A stretch of DNA of 64,000 nucleotides, taken from assembly GCF_027533645.1 (NCBI RefSeq), contig NZ_JAQAGY010000021.1:53324-117323 (forward strand). Reading direction: 5' to 3'. The DNA comes from Paenibacillus caseinilyticus. GTDB taxonomy: Bacteria; Bacillota; Bacilli; Paenibacillales; NBRC-103111. Below the pieces are notes generated by a model. The model was not told where the DNA came from, searched no databases, and saw only the letters and a list, made by a program, of their open reading frames with translations. Both the position numbers and the translations under genes were made by a program. Below, in pieces: positions 35,911-45,326 of the stretch (position 1 is its first letter; every line of letters begins with the position of its first letter).

Positions 35911-36081
35911 ATGGAAGAACAGGAACTGAAGCGCCACTTGGAGCAAATGCAGCATCAGCTCTACAGGCTGGTGGAGAAAACCGGCAGTTTTGTCGATCCC
36001 CAGGTCGTGGAGTTGAGTCAAGAAATCGATGACGTGGTCTTAGGCATTCAGCGGCTGCGGATGAAGGAACGAGTCGAATAA
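35911..36081 (+). CDS. Spo0E-like sporulation phosphatase
   Basis: 56-aa two-helix protein with the Spo0E signature VDPQVVELSQEIDDVVL (SQELD-type motif). Such proteins dephosphorylate Spo0A~P and delay sporulation. TATAAT at about 35857-35862. ATG 35911 gives the family length; the TTG 21 bases upstream is less likely. Own terminator follows. Confidence 0.85.
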   Translation: MEEQELKRHLEQMQHQLYRLVEKTGSFVDPQVVELSQEIDDVVLGIQRLRMKERVE

Positions 36082-36084
36082 AAC

Positions 36085-36124
36085 GGGGCCATTTTTATTT
36101 CAAAAAATGCGCCTCTTTTTTTAT
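36085..36124 (+). terminator. terminator of the spo0E-like gene
   Basis: GGGGC.CATTTTT pairs with AAAAAATG.CGCCTC, followed by nine Ts. Confidence 0.75.
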
Positions 36125-36269
36125 TTCCGGCTTGCTAAATGTTACATGATATGTTAAATTGAAATCAAGGAAAATCAAGGGTTTTCCTCCAAAAAAGCTG
36201 ACATACCTACTCTCTTTTTTTCGATACAAAGCTACTTTTGCCACATCCACTTTAAAGGAGCGATGAGAC

Positions 36270-36452
36270 ATGAATAACGAAGTTCGCGAGTCCCAACCGA
36301 AGAAGATTTCCGTTGAGCTTACGTTGAACGAGGCTCTGGCATTAACCGGAACCCGCTTCCCCCAGAATCACCAGCTCGAGGTCGATGCCATGAGCAAGAT
36401 CAAGAAGCAGCTCGAAGAGCAGATCATCGATGCCCGCCGCAACCTGCAGTAA
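36270..36452 (+). CDS. small hypothetical protein
   Basis: 60 aa, mostly helical with KKISVELTLNEALALTG in the middle. No known family. AAAGGAG nine bases before the ATG and a strong terminator after it support expression. Confidence 0.65.
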   Translation: MNNEVRESQPKKISVELTLNEALALTGTRFPQNHQLEVDAMSKIKKQLEEQIIDARRNLQ

Positions 36453-36501
36453 TTTCTTTCTTCAGAGGATTCACCGGACAGCTGAAGTTCATAAGTACCC
36501 C

Positions 36502-36535
36502 GGCCTGAGGGATTTATTCCTGAAGGCCTTTTTTG
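36502..36535 (+). terminator. terminator of the 60-aa gene
   Basis: GGCCT.AGG / CCT.AGGCC stem followed by six Ts. Confidence 0.8.
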
Positions 36536-36645
36536 TGTCCGCTTACATAAAGTGCGGCAGCCCGCTTTGCAACACTTCCGGCCTTTGGCCTATAATGAAT
36601 TCATGGGTAGAGACGATGCCACTTTGAAGGAATGGGGTTACGCTG

Positions 36646-37827
36646 ATGAAAGAACGAATTCGCGCCGCGATTGACGCACATCGCGAGGAACTCACCGGGC
36701 TGTCCCGGTATATCGGGGAGAACCCGGAGCTGGGCAACGAGGAATGGAAGGCTTCGGCCCGTCTGATCGAAGCGCTGAAGAGCAGCCGCTTCCAGGTGGA
36801 ATCCCCCGTGCTGGGGCTGCCGACCGCTTTTCTCGGGACGTACCGGAGCGCGAAGCCGGGTCCTACCATCGCTTTCTTGTGCGAATATGATGCGCTTCCG
36901 GAGATTGGCCATGCCTGCGGCCACCATCTGATCTGCGTCATGGGCCTCGGCGCGGCGATCGGGCTTCAGAGCGTCATCGACGAGATCGGCGGAACGATCC
37001 GCGTCTACGGGACGCCGGCCGAAGAAACCAAGGGGGCCAAGGTGACCATGGCGGCGGCCGGCCTGTTCGATGATGTGGATGTGGCGCTGATGGCCCATCC
37101 CTACTATGCGTACGAGAAGTCCGGGGAATCCCTCGCGATGGATGCCATCCGCTTCGAATACAGCGGCAAGGCTGCCCATGCCGCGGCGAGCCCTTACGAA
37201 GGCGTGAATGCCCTCGATGCCGTACTCCTGCTGTTCCAATCCATCGGATTGCTCCGGCAGCAGCTTCGAAGCCACGCCCGCATTCACGGGATCATCACGC
37301 ACGGCGGCAAAGCGCCCAACATTATTCCCGATTACGCGGCGGCCGAATTCTACATCCGGGCAGCCAACCGGCCGTACACCGATGAGGTGGTACAGAAGGT
37401 GCTCCGCTGTGCCGAGGGGGCAGCGCTGCAGACTGGAGCCGAGCTCAAGTGGTCCAACTACGAATACTCCTACGACGAGCTTAATACCAACACGGCCCTC
37501 TCCAACGCATTCACGGCCAATCTCGTGTCGATGGGGGTGCCGGAGGAGGAGATCGGGACCGGCCAGGATCACGGCTCCCTCGACCTCGGGAATGTCTCGC
37601 GTCACTGCCCCGCGATTCACCCGTACATCAAGGTCGTCGACGAGCGTCACCTGCTGCATACGACCGAATTCCGGGATCTGGCGATGCAGCCGCGCGCCTT
37701 CGACGGCATGCTGCTCGGAGCCAAGGTGCTCGCGCAGACGGCTTATGACGTCCTCGTGGATCCATCCCTGCTCCAGACAATACGCGAAGAATTCGCACGG
37801 AAAGTGCAGAAGGCAGGGAACGCCTGA
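36646..37827 (+). CDS. M20 family amidohydrolase
   Basis: 393-aa metallo-amidohydrolase of the AbgB/hippurate hydrolase group. It shows FLCEYDALPEIGHACGHH with metal ligands, GTPAEETKGAKV with the catalytic Glu, MAHPYY, and SGKAAHAAASPYEGVNALDA in the dimerisation domain. Expected substrates are N-acyl or aminobenzoyl amino acids. Monocistronic. Confidence 0.9.
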   Translation: MKERIRAAIDAHREELTGLSRYIGENPELGNEEWKASARLIEALKSSRFQVESPVLGLPTAFLGTYRSAKPGPTIAFLCEYDALPEIGHACGHHLICVMGLGAAIGLQSVIDEIGGTIRVYGTPAEETKGAKVTMAAAGLFDDVDVALMAHPYYAYEKSGESLAMDAIRFEYSGKAAHAAASPYEGVNALDAVLLLFQSIGLLRQQLRSHARIHGIITHGGKAPNIIPDYAAAEFYIRAANRPYTDEVVQKVLRCAEGAALQTGAELKWSNYEYSYDELNTNTALSNAFTANLVSMGVPEEEIGTGQDHGSLDLGNVSRHCPAIHPYIKVVDERHLLHTTEFRDLAMQPRAFDGMLLGAKVLAQTAYDVLVDPSLLQTIREEFARKVQKAGNA

Positions 37828-37937
37828 GCTTAGAACGCTTTTGGCCGGATGTGGGCAGGAGATGACCGCCTGACCGCCGTATCCGATGAGTCGGGACTCC
37901 GTTGCAAGCTAGCGGGCCCCTTCCTCCGCGACCACAC

Positions 37938-37988
37938 AAAAAGCCGCACGGCGCTGGGTTACAATACCAGCAGCCGTGCGGCTTTTGT
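37938..37988. terminator. bidirectional terminator
   Basis: AAAAGCCGCACGGC.CTGG pairs with CCAG.GCCGTGCGGCTTTT between convergent genes; T-runs on both strands. Confidence 0.85.
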
Positions 37989-37992
37989 ATGA

Positions 37993-38715
37993 CTAGAGCA
38001 CCTTGCGTAAAAATTCCTGGGTCCGCGGGTGCTGCGGATTCGCGAAGACGTCCGCCGGCTTGCCCTGCTCGACGATCTTGCCCCCGTCCATGAAGATCAG
38101 ACGGGTGCCGACCTCGCGGGCAAAGCCCATCTCGTGCGTCACAACGACCATCGTCATGCCCTCGGCCGCCAGCTCCTTCATGACGTCGAGCACCTCGCCG
38201 ACCATCTCGGGATCCAGCGCCGACGTCGGCTCGTCGAAGAGCATCACGTCCGGCGACATGGCCAAGGCCCGTGCGATGGCAATCCGCTGCTTCTGGCCGC
38301 CGGAGAGCTGGCCGGGGAAGCTGCCTGCCTTATCGGCGAGACCGATGCGGCGCAGCAGGTCCTGGGCAACCTTGTCCGCCTGCTGTGCGTTCAGCTTCTT
38401 GAGCTTCAGCGGCGCCAGCGTAATATTCTTCAGTACCGTCATGTGCGGGAACAGATTGAACTGCTGGAATACCATCCCCATCCGCTGGCGGAGCCGGTTG
38501 ATATCCTGCTTGCCTCGGAGCAGCGAGACGCCGTCGAATTCGATGTCTCCGCCGGTCGGCTCCTCGAGCAGATTCAGGCAGCGGAGGAACGTACTCTTCC
38601 CGGAGCCGCTGGGCCCGATGACGACGACGACTTCGCCTTTGTTGATCTCGATGTCGATGCCGTCGAGCACTTGATTCGATCCGTATGCTTTCTCTAGCGC
38701 CTTTACGTTAATCAA
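37993..38715 (-). CDS. polar amino acid ABC transporter ATPase
   Basis: 240-aa GlnQ/ArtP-type ATPase: Walker A GPSGSGKST, MVFQQFNLFPHMTVL, signature LSGGQKQRIAIARAL, Walker B VMLFDEPTSALDPE, VVVTHEMGFAREV. Its start overlaps the permease stop by four bases (ATGA). Confidence 0.93.
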   Translation of the reverse strand: MINVKALEKAYGSNQVLDGIDIEINKGEVVVVIGPSGSGKSTFLRCLNLLEEPTGGDIEFDGVSLLRGKQDINRLRQRMGMVFQQFNLFPHMTVLKNITLAPLKLKKLNAQQADKVAQDLLRRIGLADKAGSFPGQLSGGQKQRIAIARALAMSPDVMLFDEPTSALDPEMVGEVLDVMKELAAEGMTMVVVTHEMGFAREVGTRLIFMDGGKIVEQGKPADVFANPQHPRTQEFLRKVL

Positions 38716-39398
38716 TGGGTCTTCATCCTCCTCTCCGCCACGCCGAGCAGCTTCGACAGCGTGAAGGTGATGATAAAGTAGATGACCGCTACGACAATCA
38801 GCGGCGGGAACGCTTGATAGGTGTTGCCTTTGATCGTATCGGCTTTGTACATGAGTTCGCCGATCCCGATGACAGACACAATGGACGATTCTTTGATGAC
38901 CACGATGAATTCATTGCCGAGCGCAGGCAGGATATTGCGCAGGGCCTGCGGCAGAATAATGTTCCACATGACCATGGCATGCGGAAGGCCCAGCGAGCGG
39001 CCGGCCTCCATCTGCCCTTTGTCGATGGCTTGAATGCCCGCCCGGAACGTTTCGGCCACATAAGCGGAGGAATTGATGGACAGGGCCAAAATAGCCGCCA
39101 TCATGTCCGGGAAGTTCGAACCGAGGAAGGGCACTTCCGGGAATTCGATTCCTACCGCCGGCAGACCGTAATAGAACAGGTACACCTGGACGAGGACCGG
39201 GGTTCCCCGGATAAACTCTACGTAAGAGGCAGCGAAGAACTTCAGCGGCCAAAGGTTCGAGAGCCTCATCAGGGCAATCAGCACGCCGAGAATGACGCCG
39301 AAGATCACCGTAAAAAAGGAAAGGATGAGCGTGACCTTCGCCCCTTCAATGAAAAAACCGTAATACTGGGGCAAAAATGAAAAATCTGAAAAACTCAT
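38712..39398 (-). CDS. polar amino acid ABC transporter permease
   Basis: 228-aa HisM/GlnP-type permease with about five helices and the EAA loop EAGRSLGLPHAMVMWNIILPQALR. A single permease gene implies a homodimer. GGAGGGG before ATG 39398. Confidence 0.93.
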   Translation of the reverse strand: MSFSDFSFLPQYYGFFIEGAKVTLILSFFTVIFGVILGVLIALMRLSNLWPLKFFAASYVEFIRGTPVLVQVYLFYYGLPAVGIEFPEVPFLGSNFPDMMAAILALSINSSAYVAETFRAGIQAIDKGQMEAGRSLGLPHAMVMWNIILPQALRNILPALGNEFIVVIKESSIVSVIGIGELMYKADTIKGNTYQAFPPLIVVAVIYFIITFTLSKLLGVAERRMKTH

Positions 39399-39538
39399 GA
39401 ATTCCCCTCCTTTCGGGATTAGGTTGTATGAAGCCCTATTGACAGACAAAGACCCGGATGGAGGCGATCCGCACAGTGGACTTGCCAGGTTGTGCAGCGT
39501 ATCCCGCCGGGTCCTGCTAAGATAAGGATGGGTGTGTC

Positions 39539-40393
39539 TTATTTCTCGTGAAGCTCGTTGGCTTCCGTCACCAGACGCTCAATAGATTTGTCGCTGATGA
39601 GGCGGTCGAGTGTCTTATTCATCGCTTCCGCGAGCTCCGTATTCCCCTTCTTGAGGGCAATCGCAGAACCGCTGTCCTCTGTAGACAGCTTGATGTCCGC
39701 ATAGACGAGTTCCGGGTTCTTGCTCAGGAAGGCATCGGCCACCGGCTGTTCGACGACGAGAGCTTCTATTTTCTTGGTCTTCATTTCCATAATCAGATCC
39801 GTGATTTTGCCGATGGCTTTGACTTCGGAGCCCGGCATTTGTTCCTTCACGATCGTCTCCTGGGTTGCCCCTTTTTGGGCGCCGACCTTCAGACCCTTAA
39901 GCGAATCGATTGTTGTATACTTCGCTTTGTCTTCCGCACGGACCACGACACGCTGAACGGCCGTATAATATATCTTGGTGAAATCTACGGCTTTCATCCG
40001 CTCGGGCGTAGGCGTCATCCCGGAGATGATGAAGTCGATGTTGCCCGCTTCCAATGCAGGAAGCAGACCTTCGAACTTCATGTCTTTAAGTTCAAGGGTA
40101 ACACCGAGGTCCTTCGCGACCGCTTTGGCGATCTCAATATCGAAACCGACGATTTCGTCTTTCTTATTGACTTCTTTATGGAACTCGTACGGAGGATAAT
40201 CCGCGCTGGTCCCCACAATAATTTTCCCAGCTTTTTTGATTGCATCCAGCTTCGACTCTTTTGACGCCGTCGTCGCAGCCGCTTCGCCAGAGCCAGCGTT
40301 CGTGGATGCCTGTTCGGCCGGCTTGGTGCCGCAAGCGCTGACGAGGAGCGCCAGACTCATAATGACAGATAATACCATCTTGTTTTTATACAC
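39539..40393 (-). CDS. amino acid ABC transporter substrate-binding lipoprotein
   Basis: 284-aa family 3 solute-binding protein. Lipobox LVSAC, then IIVGTSADYPPYEF, VGFDIEIAKAVAKDLG and GLKVGAQKGATQE. GTG 40393 has AAGGGG nine bases upstream. First gene of the leftward importer operon. The ligand is probably a polar amino acid. Confidence 0.93.
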   Translation of the reverse strand: MYKNKMVLSVIMSLALLVSACGTKPAEQASTNAGSGEAAATTASKESKLDAIKKAGKIIVGTSADYPPYEFHKEVNKKDEIVGFDIEIAKAVAKDLGVTLELKDMKFEGLLPALEAGNIDFIISGMTPTPERMKAVDFTKIYYTAVQRVVVRAEDKAKYTTIDSLKGLKVGAQKGATQETIVKEQMPGSEVKAIGKITDLIMEMKTKKIEALVVEQPVADAFLSKNPELVYADIKLSTEDSGSAIALKKGNTELAEAMNKTLDRLISDKSIERLVTEANELHEK

Positions 40394-40427
40394 AGGTTAA
40401 TTCCCCTTTCTCTCAATGAACTTCCAC

Positions 40428-40457
40428 ATTATATAATAGAGCGCAATAGTTTGACAA
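40428..40457 (-). promoter_or_regulatory. sigma-A promoter of the amino acid importer
   Basis: TTGTCA (40452-40457), 18-bp spacer, TATAAT (40428-40433) on the leftward strand, about 35 bp before the first start codon. Confidence 0.6.
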
Positions 40458-40598
40458 TAACCCCTTCCTTTCGACAAGGCCAAATCACGCATAATTCGGT
40501 CCTGCCTGTCACAAAATAACACTCGTGCGTTGACCGGGCATACCGGAGACCTCCCGTTTTGCAGCACTGCGGATCTCCATACTAAGGGGGTAACCCGA

Positions 40599-41930
40599 CT
40601 GGAAGCCAAAAAAACATGGGACCTCGTCGCGGTCTCGTCCATACCGCTCATCATGACGCTTGGTAATTCCATGCTGATTCCAACGCTTCCGTCCATGAAG
40701 CGGGAACTTGCGGTAACCTCCTTTCAGATTTCCTTGATCATCACCTTGTATTCCGTTGTGGCCATCGTACTAATCCCTCTGGCGGGTTATATGTCCGATA
40801 GGTTCGGCCGCAAGAAAATCATTCTGCCGAGCCTGTTCATAGCGGGAGTGGGCGGACTTTTGTGCGGCACGGCTCACTGGTTCGCCGGGAGTTATACGTT
40901 CGCGGTCATCCTCATCGGCCGCTGCATCCAGGGAATCGGAGCGGCCGGAGGACTGCCCATCGTTCTCCCGCTGGTCGGTGACATGTTCAAGAAAGAAAAA
41001 GATGTGAGCAGCGCCCTGGGGCTGGTGGAGACCTCCAATACGTTCGGTAAGGTACTCAGCCCGGTAGCAGGCTCCCTGCTGGCCCTTCTTTCCTGGTACG
41101 CGGTATTTCTGTCCATCCCCGTGCTCTGCTTGATCTCCATCCTCCTCGTCGCTTTTCTGGTAAAAGTACCGTCTGCCGCCGAGGAGAAAGAAAAACCAAA
41201 ATTCAAAGCGTTCCTGCATTCATTGGTAGATATTGCCAAAAAGGAAGGGCGCTGGCTATCGGCTATCTTCATTATCGGCATTATCGGTATGCTTGTGCTC
41301 TTCGCCGTGCTGTTCTATCTCTCCTCGCTGCTCGAGGATCTGTTCGGGATCGACGGCGTGCCCAAAGGCGGTTTGCTTGCCCTGCCCCTCTCCGCCTTGT
41401 GTCTGGCTTCTTACCTGACAGGCAAATGGATCGGCGAAGACAAGCCGCGGATGAAATGGGTCACGGTCATCGGTCTGGTAGTATTGACCGGCTCCATGCT
41501 GGCGATGGCCTGGCTGGGCATTACCACCTTGTGGATGCTGCTTGTTATCGTAGGCATGGGAGGAATCGGCATCGGCATCGCCCTCCCCTGTCTCGATGCC
41601 CTGATCACCGAGGGTATTAAGAAGGAACAGCGCGGTACGGTCTCCTCCGTCTACAGCTCCATGCGCTTCATCGGGGTGGCCGCAGGGCCGCCGCTGATGT
41701 CCATTGGCATGAAATGGCCGACTTCGGCCCTATTCTATTCGCTCGGCGGGGTCGCCATTCTGGGGGTGCTGACCGCGCTGCTCGCGATCAAGCCGACGCA
41801 GGATGCACCGAAGAACTCCGGCAGCGGGGGCTCAGGCCCCGATGCGCAGCCCCAAGACATTACCGTGTTCAAGCCCGCGGCTGTCCGGCGCAGCCCGGGC
41901 AAAATCAAAGAGACTGCACCCGAGTCGTAA
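40599..41930 (+). CDS. MFS drug efflux transporter
   Basis: About 443-aa major facilitator with 12-14 helices. Loop 2-3 motif GYMSDRFGRKKIIL; motif C-like region GLVETSNTFGKVLSPVAGS in helix 5 indicates an antiporter. The N-terminus is unusual: the conserved part begins EAKKTWDLVAVSS. AAGGGGG lies eight bases before CTG 40599, while the only other upstream start, TTG 40530, lacks a ribosome binding site. Confidence 0.88.
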   Translation: MEAKKTWDLVAVSSIPLIMTLGNSMLIPTLPSMKRELAVTSFQISLIITLYSVVAIVLIPLAGYMSDRFGRKKIILPSLFIAGVGGLLCGTAHWFAGSYTFAVILIGRCIQGIGAAGGLPIVLPLVGDMFKKEKDVSSALGLVETSNTFGKVLSPVAGSLLALLSWYAVFLSIPVLCLISILLVAFLVKVPSAAEEKEKPKFKAFLHSLVDIAKKEGRWLSAIFIIGIIGMLVLFAVLFYLSSLLEDLFGIDGVPKGGLLALPLSALCLASYLTGKWIGEDKPRMKWVTVIGLVVLTGSMLAMAWLGITTLWMLLVIVGMGGIGIGIALPCLDALITEGIKKEQRGTVSSVYSSMRFIGVAAGPPLMSIGMKWPTSALFYSLGGVAILGVLTALLAIKPTQDAPKNSGSGGSGPDAQPQDITVFKPAAVRRSPGKIKETAPES

Positions 41931-41953
41931 CCCTTGGGGCAGTCTCTATTTGT
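41909..41953 (+). terminator. terminator overlapping the MFS stop codon
   Basis: AGAGACTGC.CCC pairs with GGG.GCAGTCTCT (41909-41947), then ATTTGTTTG. The left arm lies in the coding region. Confidence 0.7.
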
Positions 41954-42039
41954 TTGCCGAAGCTTTGATCTACGTGCCTCACCTGCGTCTGTAGCTTCCG
42001 TGCTTCCAGCCGGAGATCCGCTTAGTCCCGGCCTCCGTT

Positions 42040-42390
42040 TCATTTGGCCACAAATTCGTGGAGCAGCTTCGTAAGCCCGCCTTTCCCGAATTTGAGATAT
42101 GTGCCGGGTGAACGCCCCTGTCTCTGCTGTTCGGTCAAGAAGGCTATGATCGTCTGCCTGCGCTGGGTAATCTCGCGTACGCCAAAGCGGTACAGCCACT
42201 CATCAATCGTGTTATAGATACCGCGGTTCAGCCCGAACGTCTCAAAGCAGTACGTCACAAACTGAAAATCGGGAAGCTGCAGTACGTCCGCCCCGCTCGG
42301 CACAGGATGTTGCTGCTGCAAGTCACGGGATGCGGCAGGGACGGTGTATAATGAAGAGTCTTCACGATGAAGTGCAGTGATGGTCGTCAT
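42040..42390 (-). CDS. hypothetical protein downstream of ssuB
   Basis: 116 aa, soluble, no family recognised. Contains FGLNRGIYNTIDEWLYRFGV and a C-terminal LKFGKGGLTKLLHEF. AAGGAG nine bases before ATG 42390 supports it. May be the last gene of the ssu operon, separated from ssuB by the 20-bp tandem repeats. Confidence 0.6.
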   Translation of the reverse strand: MTTITALHREDSSLYTVPAASRDLQQQHPVPSGADVLQLPDFQFVTYCFETFGLNRGIYNTIDEWLYRFGVREITQRRQTIIAFLTEQQRQGRSPGTYLKFGKGGLTKLLHEFVAK

Positions 42391-42420
42391 GAATACTGTC
42401 TCCTTCCGTTAAGCTATTAT

Positions 42421-42500
42421 TATATCGAATAAGCAATTTTTATATCGAATAAGCAATTTTTATATCGAATAAGCAATTTTTATATCGAATAAGCAATTTC
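42421..42500 (-). repeat. four tandem 20-bp repeats at the ssuB 3' end
   Basis: Unit TATATCGAATAAGCAATTTT occurs four times in exact 20-bp register; only the last base differs (42500 is C). The copy at 42481-42500 encodes the final EIAYSI residues of SsuB, and its stop codon falls at the junction with the next copy. The other copies are downstream of the stop. Confidence 0.95.
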
Positions 42501-43253
42501 ACGCTGGCGCGCGGGCTCTCTCTCCCCGGTTTCCCGCTGCATGACGCGGTCCAGGATCCGTTTCTCGTAATAGACGAACCCGCTGTCCCGCTCCCGCGGA
42601 CGGTCGAGCTCGATCGCGAGGTCCATGGCGATCCGCCCTTCCTCGATCAGCACGACCCGGTCCGCGAGCGCCACCGCTTCGCTGACATCGTGAGTGACGA
42701 GAATCGCCGAGAAGCCCTGCTCCAGCCAGAGGCGCTCGATCAGCCCCTGCATCTCGATGCGGGTCAATGCATCCAGTGCACCGAGCGGCTCATCGAGGAG
42801 AAGCAGTCTCGGCCTGCCGGCCAGTGCACGGGCCAGGGATACGCGCTGCTTCTGTCCGCCGGAGAGGACGCCCGGCCACGCGCCGGCTCTGTCCTCCAGT
42901 CCGACCAGCCGCAGCGCTTCTGCGGCGGATGCTTTGTCGCCGGGCGGGGTACCGATCTCCACGTTGGCGAGCACCCGCTGCCAAGGCAGCAGCCTCGCGT
43001 CCTGGAACATGACACGGGTATTGGTATGAATGCCTTTGGCCGCGGCTCCGTTGATGTGGAGGCTCCCCTCGCTGGCCGTCTCCAGGCCGGCAACCAGCCG
43101 CAGCAGCGTGCTCTTGCCGCACCCGCTTCGCCCTACGATGGCGACGAATTCGCCCGGCTTCAGTTCCAGATCAATTCCGGTTAATACGCTTTTCTCCCCG
43201 AAAGTTTTGGATACTCCGGCTAGCCGGAGCTCCGTTCCCTGCTTGCGGCTCAT
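42480..43253 (-). CDS. ssuB: aliphatic sulfonate ABC transporter ATPase
   Basis: 257-aa SsuB/TauB-type ATPase: Walker A GRSGCGKST, MFQDARLLPWQRVLANVEIG, signature LSGGQKQRVSLARAL, Walker B LLLLDEPLGALDAL, VTHDVSEAVALADRV. AAGGAG before ATG 43253. Its stop codon lies in the 20-bp repeat array. Confidence 0.93.
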   Translation of the reverse strand: MSRKQGTELRLAGVSKTFGEKSVLTGIDLELKPGEFVAIVGRSGCGKSTLLRLVAGLETASEGSLHINGAAAKGIHTNTRVMFQDARLLPWQRVLANVEIGTPPGDKASAAEALRLVGLEDRAGAWPGVLSGGQKQRVSLARALAGRPRLLLLDEPLGALDALTRIEMQGLIERLWLEQGFSAILVTHDVSEAVALADRVVLIEEGRIAMDLAIELDRPRERDSGFVYYEKRILDRVMQRETGEREPARQREIAYSI

Positions 43254-43278
43254 ACTGAGCTCTCCTTCCGTCGCCCGG

Positions 43279-44061
43279 TCAGGCTTTCTTGAAGTTCGGA
43301 TGCCACTGAAGCCACTGCTTCTCGAGCAGCTTCGCCGCCACGTCGGACAGCTTGCCGAGCAGGGCATAGATCAGGATACTGAGTACGACGACATCCATCT
43401 GCATGAATTCCCTGGCATTCATCGCCATATAGCCGATGCCCGAGTCTGCGGAGATCGTCTCGGCCACGATGAGGGTGATCCACATAATACCGAGCGCATA
43501 GCGTACGCCGACCAGGATGCTCGGCAGCGCGCCGGGCAGGATGACCTTCCAGAAGAGTGCCCCGCCCTTCAGACCGTACACCCGCCCCATCTCGATCAAT
43601 CCGGGATCCACGGAACGGATGCCGTGGAACGTATTGAGATAGACCGGGAAGGAGACGCCCAGCGCCACCAGGAACAGCTTCGCCTCCTCGCCGATGCCGA
43701 ACCACAGGATGACCAGAGGAATCAGCGCCAGATGCGGGATGTTGCGGATCATCTGCATGGAAGAGTCCGTCAGCTTCTCGAGCAGCGGAGACACGCCATT
43801 GATCAGACCGAGCAGGAAGCCGATCCCACCGCCGATCGCGAAGCCGAGGAAGGCCCGTTTCGTGCTTACGGCAACATACGTGAAGATCGTCCCCTTCTGG
43901 ACCAAGAGCACGAGTGCTTCCATCACCTGAAGCGGAGTAGGCAGCGTGCGCGTCTGGATGATGCCCGTCTGGCCGAGAATCTGCCAGACGACGATCAGCA
44001 GCAAAGGCACGAGCCAAGGCAAGAGATCGGCCCTTCGGTTCGTTCGCAAGGCCGCCTTCAC
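43279..44061 (-). CDS. ssuC: aliphatic sulfonate ABC transporter permease
   Basis: 260-aa, six-helix permease with FGIGEEAKLFLVALGVSFPVYLNTFHGIRSV and AETISADSGIGYMAMNAREF, typical of SsuC. GTG 44061 overlaps the ssuD stop (GTGA). Confidence 0.93.
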   Translation of the reverse strand: MKAALRTNRRADLLPWLVPLLLIVVWQILGQTGIIQTRTLPTPLQVMEALVLLVQKGTIFTYVAVSTKRAFLGFAIGGGIGFLLGLINGVSPLLEKLTDSSMQMIRNIPHLALIPLVILWFGIGEEAKLFLVALGVSFPVYLNTFHGIRSVDPGLIEMGRVYGLKGGALFWKVILPGALPSILVGVRYALGIMWITLIVAETISADSGIGYMAMNAREFMQMDVVVLSILIYALLGKLSDVAAKLLEKQWLQWHPNFKKA

Positions 44062-45236
44062 GTCGCGTGCACCTCTTCCTTCGTGCCGGAGGACGACTCC
44101 TGCTTCGGCAGCTCGTTATTCGCCACGATTTCGCCGAATGGCGATATGTTCTTGGCGCCCTCAGACCGCCGCACCCCCTCCTGCTGCTTCAGCGGCAGCA
44201 GCGGGAATACGAGCTCCGCGAACCGGTATGCTTCCTCGAGGTGCGGATAGCCAGACAGAATGAACGTCTCGATGCCGAGATCCGCATATTCCTTCATGCG
44301 GGCCGCCACCGTCTCCGGGTCCCCGACTAGCGCCGTACCTGCGCCGCCCCGCACGAGACCGATGCCGGACCACAGGTTCGGCGAAATCTCCAGCCGGCTG
44401 CGGTCGCCGCCGTGCAGCTCGCTCATCCGGCGCTGGCCTTCGGAGTCGAAGCGGGCGAATACCTTCTGGGCACTGGCGATCGTCTCTTCGTCGAGGTGGG
44501 AGATGAGCTCGTCCGCCGCGTTCCACGCCTCCTGCCCGGTCTCGCGGACGATGACGTGCAGCCGGATGCCGAAGCGAAGCGTACGGCCCTTCTCGGCCGC
44601 AAGAGCACGCATCGTACGGATCTTCTCTTCCACCTGCGCCGGCGGTTCGCCCCACGTCAGGTAGACATCGATGTGGTTTGCGGCCACCTGCTGCGCGGCG
44701 GCAGACGAGCCGCCGAAGTACAGCGGCGGATACGGCCCCTGCAGCGGCGGATAGAGCACCTTGCCGCCCTCGACACGCAGATGCTCGCCCTCGAAGGTAA
44801 CTTCCTCGCCGTCCAGCTCTCTTCTCCAGATCTCAAGGAACTCGTCCGTCAGATCGTACCGCTGTGTATGATCGAGGAATAGTCCGTCACCGGCCAGCTC
44901 CACCGGGTCGCCGCCCGTCACCACGTTGATGAGCAGCCGTCCCCCGGATATACGGTCCAGGGTCGCCGCCATTCTGGCTGACAGCGTAGGGGACATGAGG
45001 CCCGGTCTCACGGCCACAAGAAACTTGAGCCGCTCGGTTGCCGGTACGAGCGAGGAAGCCACCACCCACGCATCTTCGCACGATTTGCCTGTCGGCAGCA
45101 GCACCCCGCCGTAGCCGAGCGTGTCCGCCGCCTGTGCAATCTGGCGCATGTAATGATAATCCACCGCTCTGGCACCCTTGTTTGTCCCCAAATAACGTCC
45201 GTCCCCGTGTGTCGGGATAAACCAGAAAATTTCCAT
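44058..45236 (-). CDS. ssuD: FMNH2-dependent alkanesulfonate monooxygenase
   Basis: 392-aa bacterial-luciferase-like TIM barrel that releases sulfite from alkanesulfonates using reduced FMN from SsuE. It begins MEIFWFIPTHGDGRYLGT and has VAVRPGLMSPTLSARM, NVVTGGDPVELAGDG, and PLYFGGSSAAAQQVAA. The C-terminal tail is slightly longer than in E. coli SsuD. Confidence 0.95.
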   Translation of the reverse strand: MEIFWFIPTHGDGRYLGTNKGARAVDYHYMRQIAQAADTLGYGGVLLPTGKSCEDAWVVASSLVPATERLKFLVAVRPGLMSPTLSARMAATLDRISGGRLLINVVTGGDPVELAGDGLFLDHTQRYDLTDEFLEIWRRELDGEEVTFEGEHLRVEGGKVLYPPLQGPYPPLYFGGSSAAAQQVAANHIDVYLTWGEPPAQVEEKIRTMRALAAEKGRTLRFGIRLHVIVRETGQEAWNAADELISHLDEETIASAQKVFARFDSEGQRRMSELHGGDRSRLEISPNLWSGIGLVRGGAGTALVGDPETVAARMKEYADLGIETFILSGYPHLEEAYRFAELVFPLLPLKQQEGVRRSEGAKNISPFGEIVANNELPKQESSSGTKEEVHAT

Positions 45237-45326
45237 CTCTTTCTCTTCCTCTCTGCATCTCATGTTTGAGTCTGTTTTGGTGTTGAGGCGGCTGTGCCGC
45301 TTCTTTATTGTGGAAGTACGAATTCT

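Noticed and set aside
42421..42500. CRISPR array
   Set aside because: Repeats are contiguous with no spacers and no cas genes nearby.
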